A stretch of 23,991 nt of DNA from a virus. This document shows, piece after piece, positions 20,437 through 23,991 of the stretch. The translations under genes and the position numbers were made by a program. Position 1 is the stretch's first letter. Every line of letters starts with the position of its first letter. The stretch lies in IMG/VR virus record IMGVR_UViG_3300031456_000019, positions 1-23,991 of that record; one strand, 5' to 3'. Below the pieces are notes generated by a model that ran no database searches, had not been told where the DNA came from, and worked only from the letters and a program-made list of their open reading frames with translations.

Positions 20437-20729
20437 CCAACAAGCACGAGCACGAGCACGAGCGCACCGAGGCGACACCGCCGACGACAAAACCGGCAGC
20501 GGCTCCCGCCCAGCCGAAAGCAGGTGCACCGCTGCGCAGCATCAACGAGCCTGACGCGCCGAGCGAAGCGACCGGCGATCTGCCCAGCATCAACGAGCCA
20601 CCGGGATCGGACGTGCTCGCGCAGTCTAAGAATGTTGAGCATCAACCGTCACCGACCGTCACAAATGTTGCACGTGAAACGAAGCACGAGACATCACGCG
20701 ACGACAACAAACACATGGGACGACGTTGA
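20433..20729 (+). CDS. Small disordered His/Glu-rich protein (98 aa)
   Basis: The start at 20433 overlaps the previous stop by 4 nt. The N-terminus MTNKHEHEHERTEATPPTTK is rich in His and Glu. The middle is Pro/Ala-rich with two INEP units (LRSINEPDAPSEATGDLPSI, then NEPPGSDVL), and the C-terminus is polar. It is probably entirely disordered. No domain is recognised. The coding DNA near the 3' end carries two CCGTCAC motifs and a parS-like site, which may constrain the protein sequence more than function does. Confidence 0.55.
   Translation: MTNKHEHEHERTEATPPTTKPAAAPAQPKAGAPLRSINEPDAPSEATGDLPSINEPPGSDVLAQSKNVEHQPSPTVTNVARETKHETSRDDNKHMGRR
20646..20662 (+). repeat. Second double CCGTCAC motif (10-bp spacing)
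   Basis: CCGTCAC at 20646-20652 and 20656-20662 repeats the 10-bp spacing seen at 12559 and 12569. The stretch CCGTCACCGACCGTCACA matches CCGTCACCAACCGTCACA at 12559-12576 with one difference. Confidence 0.75.
20666..20681. other. parS-like site TGTTGCACGTGAAACG
   Basis: Compared with the chromosomal parS consensus TGTTNCACGTGAAACA, only the last base differs. It lies inside the 98-aa gene, 4 bp after the double CCGTCAC motif. Binding by host or plasmid-type ParB is plausible from sequence but untested. No parA or parB is in the window. Confidence 0.6.
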
Positions 20730-20736
20730 GGCTTTC

Positions 20737-21060
20737 ATGCCGACGCTGATCGAGATCGAGCCGGGCAGGTGGCGGATCGCGCGCGAGCGCGGACCCGTTG
20801 CCTGCTCGCACATGCCGATGCCGTATCTGATCTGCGATGAGATGCCGCCGACCGAGCAGGTCGACGGGCGCTTCTACACATCGAAGCGGAAATTCCGCGA
20901 CGTCGGTCGCGCGCACGGGCTGACCGAGATCGGCAATGAAAAGCCAAAGCCGAAACTGCGTGCGACCAACGATGCGACCGTGAAGACCGCGCGCCGCGAT
21001 GCGCTACGCCGCGCGGTCGCGCGCTACCGGGCCGGGGAACGGCCCCGACAGAACAGGTAA
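20737..21060 (+). CDS. Hypothetical protein (107 aa)
   Basis: The ATG at 20737 has GAGG 5-6 nt upstream. The protein begins MPTLIEIEPGRWRIARERGP and contains a short Cys-His stretch (VACSHMPMPYLICDEMPPTE). A DGRFYTSKRKFRDVGRAHGL region and a basic helical C-terminus (RRDALRRAVARYRAGERPRQ) follow. It lies between the decoration-protein genes and the scaffold-like gene, so a head-assembly accessory role is possible. No family is recognised. A longer ORF from 20524 overlaps the previous gene and is rejected. Confidence 0.6.
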   Translation: MPTLIEIEPGRWRIARERGPVACSHMPMPYLICDEMPPTEQVDGRFYTSKRKFRDVGRAHGLTEIGNEKPKPKLRATNDATVKTARRDALRRAVARYRAGERPRQNR

Positions 21061-21063
21061 GCC

Positions 21064-22407
21064 ATGTCCGACGTCAGCAACGCACCGAACGCCAACCCGC
21101 CGCAGCAGCAGCAGAACGCGCCTGCGAACGAGGTGGCCATCGACACGAACCCGGTCTCCGCGCCGCAGCCGGTCGGCTCGCAGGCCCCCGACAAGCCGAG
21201 CAGCGAACAGCCGCGCGCGGAAAGCCGCCGCGAGGCGATCCAGAAGGCGTTCGCCAAGGCGCGCGAGACCAACCCACCGAAGGCCGCCGACGCCAAGATG
21301 GGTCACAACCAGCCGCCCGAGGAGACCAAGCGCGAGGTGCCGCAGCGGCGCGAGACGCGCGAGCGCGAGAAGCTTGAGCCGATTGATTTGCGCAAGCGCC
21401 CGGCCGATCAGCCGCGTGCCGAGCAGCCGCGCGAGCAGGGCCGCTTTGCCCCAGCCAAGGCCGCCGATGAGCCGCAGCGCCAACAGGCTGCACAGCAGCA
21501 GGGCGGCGCGCAGGGCGCGCAAACCGCTGCGCAAACGCAGGCAGCAGGCGCGCAAACGGCGCCGTTGCCCGACACGGCACCCTACGCCAAAGCGCCACCG
21601 CGCATGACCGACCGCGCCAAATCCGAATGGGGCGCGACCCCGGAGAGCGTGCGCGCCGACGTCCACCGCATGCATGTCGAATTCGACGGCGCCTACAAGC
21701 GCTACAAGGGCGATCACGAGACGATGAAGACGCTGCGGCCGTTCGAGGCCATGGCGAGGGAGCACGGCACGACACTGCAGCGCGCGCTCAACAATTACGT
21801 CGGCATGGAGCAGAAACTGCGCACCGACGTGGTCGGCGGGCTCGACATCATCGTCAACAATCTGAACCTGCAGACCCCTGATGGTCAGCGGCTCACGCTG
21901 CGCGATGTCGCGCACCACATCCTCAATCAGTCGCCCGAGCAGCATAAGCTCCGGCAGAACGAGAACGCACAGAGCGCGGCAAGCCAGCAGATCGGGCAAT
22001 TGCATCAGATGGTGAGCACGCTTGCGTCGGGAATTAAGGAGATGCAGTATGAGCGGCAGTTCGCCAACACGCGAACGGCGCTCGACCGCTACGCGGAGGA
22101 CCCGAAGCATCCCCGCTTTGATGAGCTTGCCGACCTGATCGAGCAAGAGGTCAAGCTGGGCTTCGACATCGACACCGCGTACCAGCGCGCCGAACTGCTT
22201 CGGCCCGGCCCCGCTCGGGCGGCTCAAACCCGCACCAACGGCACCGGTAACGGCACAGCGGCTCAGACCCGCAACCCCGACCGCTCCATCCACGGCGCGC
22301 CAGACGTAGCCTCCTCAAACGGGGCGTCCCGGGCCAAGGGCGGCAAACCGGTCGGTCGACGCGAAGCCATCGCCAACGCGATGCGACGAGTAAGCGGCAC
22401 GATCTAA
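21064..22407 (+). CDS. Scaffolding-like protein (447 aa)
   Basis: It is the gene before the capsid gene. About 180 N-terminal residues are disordered and rich in Gln/Ala/Pro/Arg (NPPQQQQNAPANEVAIDTNP and a long EQPREQGRFAPAKAADEPQR stretch). A helical core spans about 185-370 (MTDRAKSEWGATPESVRADV, then HRMHVEFDGAYKRYKGDHET, RPFEAMAREHGTTLQRALNN and DELADLIEQEVKLGFDIDTA). The C-terminus is basic (VGRREAIANAMRRVSGT). This architecture is typical of phage scaffolds, which template prohead assembly and then leave. The role is inferred from architecture and synteny, not sequence identity. Confidence 0.65.
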   Translation: MSDVSNAPNANPPQQQQNAPANEVAIDTNPVSAPQPVGSQAPDKPSSEQPRAESRREAIQKAFAKARETNPPKAADAKMGHNQPPEETKREVPQRRETREREKLEPIDLRKRPADQPRAEQPREQGRFAPAKAADEPQRQQAAQQQGGAQGAQTAAQTQAAGAQTAPLPDTAPYAKAPPRMTDRAKSEWGATPESVRADVHRMHVEFDGAYKRYKGDHETMKTLRPFEAMAREHGTTLQRALNNYVGMEQKLRTDVVGGLDIIVNNLNLQTPDGQRLTLRDVAHHILNQSPEQHKLRQNENAQSAASQQIGQLHQMVSTLASGIKEMQYERQFANTRTALDRYAEDPKHPRFDELADLIEQEVKLGFDIDTAYQRAELLRPGPARAAQTRTNGTGNGTAAQTRNPDRSIHGAPDVASSNGASRAKGGKPVGRREAIANAMRRVSGTI

Positions 22408-22459
22408 ACGATCACGCGCGGCTCAGACCCGCAACTCCACACACGACGGCTCAGACCCG
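22220..22459 (+). repeat. Four copies of CGGCTCA(R)ACCCG
   Basis: Copies start at 22220 (CGGCTCAAACCCG), 22259, 22419 and 22447. Copies 2 and 3 share CGGCTCAGACCCGCAAC over 17 bases. The first two are in the scaffold-like gene (encoding AQT) and the last two fall in the 131-nt gap before the capsid gene, in another frame. Direct orientation in all four. Confidence 0.75.
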
Positions 22460-22538
22460 GACCCATATCGCCGCGACCAGCGCGCGCATGCGCGGCTGCT
22501 CGCTTTGATCTGAACCCGTTTTCCGTGGAGCGGCAATC

Positions 22539-23561
22539 ATGCCGAATATCAACACCAACGCTGCCTACCAGCAAATCCTCTCGATGGCGATTGAAGACCG
22601 CTCATCGAGCTACGAAGACCTCGTCTCGAACAACAACGCGCTGCTCACCGTGATGCGGCGCAAGGGCCTGTGGAATACCTACTCCGGTCCCCGCATTCGC
22701 CAGACGCTGCAGATTTCGAAGCAGGTCGCGCAGTGGTACTCGGGCTTCGATCAGTTGCTCAACCCGTCCATCGATCTGTTCAACGACGCCTACTTCGACC
22801 CGAAGATGGTCGTCGTGCCTGTCATCCTCTCGATGCAGGAAATCTTGAACAACGAGGGCGAAGCGCAATTGATGGACGTCTACGACACGTACATGGATGC
22901 GGCCGAGCGCGCGCTCGAAGACACCATGGACGCTGGCATCTACAGCGACGGCACGGCGAACGGCGGCAAGCAGATCACCGGCCTCGCGACCGCAGTGCCC
23001 ATCGTGGTCAACACCGGCATCTATGGCGGCATCGACCGTAACACCGCCGCGATCTGGCGCACCTCGATCTTCGACGCGCAATCGGCGTCTGCGCCAATCG
23101 GCACGCAGGTCACCAAGGACACGATCCGCCCGTTCCTCAACTACATCATGACCAAGCAGTCGCGCGGTCGTCAGTATGCCGATCTGCTGCTGATGTCGCC
23201 CGAGCACTATGCGGCGTACGACGCGGCCACCATCGCGATCCAGCGCCAGACCAACGAGACCTCGCTGGGCAAGCTCGGCTTCAGCGCGGTGGAATACATC
23301 GGCGGCGGCAAGCGCGCCGAGATCGTGCTCGACGGCGGCATCGGCTCGAACATGCCAGCGAACACGACGTTCGGTCTCAACACCGACAGCTTCCGCATTC
23401 GCTACCACCCCGCCCGCAACTTCGACAAGATTTTCGATGGCGAAGGCATGATGCCAATCGACAAGGACGCCATCGCGCAATTCATCGGATGGATGGGCGA
23501 ACTCACGCAGGTCAACCCGCTGTTCAACTGGCGTTTCTATGACAGCAACCCGGCGACCTGA
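22539..23561 (+). CDS. Major capsid protein (340 aa)
   Basis: It forms the icosahedral head. The protein has a helical N-terminus (INTNAAYQQILSMAIEDRSS), a spine-type region (YSGFDQLLNPSIDLFNDAYF, then KMVVVPVILSMQEILNNEGE) and the segment NGGKQITGLATAVPIVVNTG, a pattern I associate with HK97-fold capsid proteins. The A-domain-like part (LLLMSPEHYAAYDAATIAIQ) and C-terminal FNWRFYDSNP follow. It has no obvious cleavable scaffold domain, in line with a separate scaffold-like gene just upstream. Its position in the module fits. GGAG lies 8 nt before the ATG. Confidence 0.85.
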   Translation: MPNINTNAAYQQILSMAIEDRSSSYEDLVSNNNALLTVMRRKGLWNTYSGPRIRQTLQISKQVAQWYSGFDQLLNPSIDLFNDAYFDPKMVVVPVILSMQEILNNEGEAQLMDVYDTYMDAAERALEDTMDAGIYSDGTANGGKQITGLATAVPIVVNTGIYGGIDRNTAAIWRTSIFDAQSASAPIGTQVTKDTIRPFLNYIMTKQSRGRQYADLLLMSPEHYAAYDAATIAIQRQTNETSLGKLGFSAVEYIGGGKRAEIVLDGGIGSNMPANTTFGLNTDSFRIRYHPARNFDKIFDGEGMMPIDKDAIAQFIGWMGELTQVNPLFNWRFYDSNPAT

Positions 23562-23571
23562 TCACCGAAGC

Positions 23572-23598
23572 TTTCGGCGAGATGGTACCTCGCCGAAA
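23572..23598 (+). terminator. Hairpin after the capsid gene
   Basis: TTTCGGCGAG at 23572-23581 pairs exactly with CTCGCCGAAA at 23589-23598 around a 7-nt loop (ATGGTAC). There is no T-tract, so it may be a partial terminator or an RNA-stabilising 3' structure that sets the high level of capsid mRNA. Confidence 0.5.
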
Positions 23599-23662
23599 CC
23601 CGGGGCTGTCGCTCTCTTGGTCCAAGTGTGAGCGGCGGTCCCGGGACACAACGGAGAACACC

Positions 23663-23991
23663 ATGGCTGTCGACCCCAAGGACCCCGATGCCTCGCTGGT
23701 TGCCCTGTTCCGTCACCACGCGATCCTGAACGAGAGCAAGACTGCGAAGGAAGGGCGGCCGATCTTCGATGACATCGAGGTCGTTGAAATCCGCTTTCCC
23801 GGCTCGCGCTCGATGAGCGCTTTCCCGGCGACCGCCGTGTCGCACTGGGCCGTCGACCCGTTCACCGGAGGTCAGGCGAAGATCACCTATGCGGAAAGGT
23901 TCTCGCGCCAGTACCGGCAATTCAAGGAGCACGCGACCCAGACCAAGTCAGGCACACCGTTGACGCACGCGCCGTTTCTGACCGAAGGCCG
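23663..23991 (+). CDS. Conserved post-capsid phage protein, cut by window edge
   Basis: The ATG at 23663 has GGAG 6 nt upstream, and about 109 codons are visible. The sequence (MAVDPKDPDASLVALFRHHA, then DDIEVVEIRFPGSRSMSAFP and FSRQYRQFKEHATQTKSGTP, LTHAPFLTEG) matches a conserved unknown protein I recall immediately downstream of capsid genes in several tailed phages ('xxFxxQYxxFK...SGTPLxxAPFL'). A role in head completion or connector assembly is plausible from position. The rest lies beyond the window. Confidence 0.7.
   Translation, partial: MAVDPKDPDASLVALFRHHAILNESKTAKEGRPIFDDIEVVEIRFPGSRSMSAFPATAVSHWAVDPFTGGQAKITYAERFSRQYRQFKEHATQTKSGTPLTHAPFLTEG

Noticed and set aside
21004-22293. 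429-aa minus-strand ORF across the scaffold-like gene
   Set aside because: Leu/Arg-rich shadow; the plus reading has the ordinary composition and operon spacing.
1-23991. tRNA or rRNA genes, CRISPR arrays, or a defence cassette
   Set aside because: None was recognised by eye on either strand; a short tRNA cannot be completely excluded without a covariance-model search.

Overview
The window looks like part of a tailed-phage or prophage genome from a high-GC alphaproteobacterium, probably of the rhizobial type (Bradyrhizobium-like). This is inferred from GC-rich third codon positions, dense short ORFs joined by 1-8 nt stop/start overlaps, Shine-Dalgarno use, and rhizobial-looking protein families. 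No rRNA, tRNA, CRISPR array or IS element was seen. Both window edges cut through genes.

Layout. (1) About 1-9146, minus strand: one long leftward series of some 24 mostly small genes. The promoter-proximal genes are a YqaJ/lambda-exonuclease-like nuclease and a RecT-like annealing protein (a recombination pair). They are followed by small DNA-binding, zinc-binding, membrane and unknown proteins. (2) 9147-9627: a divergent control region with three short palindromes and a 14-bp direct repeat. (3) 9628-12556, plus strand: a Cro/YdaS-like regulator, a VRR-NUC nuclease, a protein that looks like a nuclease fold that has lost its catalytic residues, two small proteins, and a VapE-type replicative ATPase. 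(4) 12557-12819: a non-coding region with eight exact CCGTCAC motifs in both orientations around an AT-rich imperfect palindrome of about 105 bp. It looks like a replication origin and/or an operator. (5) 12820-23991, plus strand: packaging and head genes. These are a TerS-like protein, a serine recombinase with unusual palindromic repeats in front of it, TerL, a 31-aa membrane peptide, the portal, a 432-aa protein, two tandem paralogous Ig/TIG-like proteins, a His/Glu-rich protein whose gene carries a parS-like site, a scaffold-like protein, the major capsid protein and a partial post-capsid gene.

How it fits together. The divergent region probably sets leftward recombination/accessory expression against rightward replication. 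VapE lies directly beside the putative origin. The origin-like repeats overlap a perfect TATAAT hexamer and could also gate late packaging and head transcription. The most interesting signals are the iteron/palindrome region, a second copy of its double motif 4 bp from a near-consensus parS site 8 kb downstream, the repeat cluster in front of the serine recombinase wedged between terS and terL, and the apparently dead nuclease next to an intact VRR-NUC. All names rest on reading motifs by eye; no database search was run.
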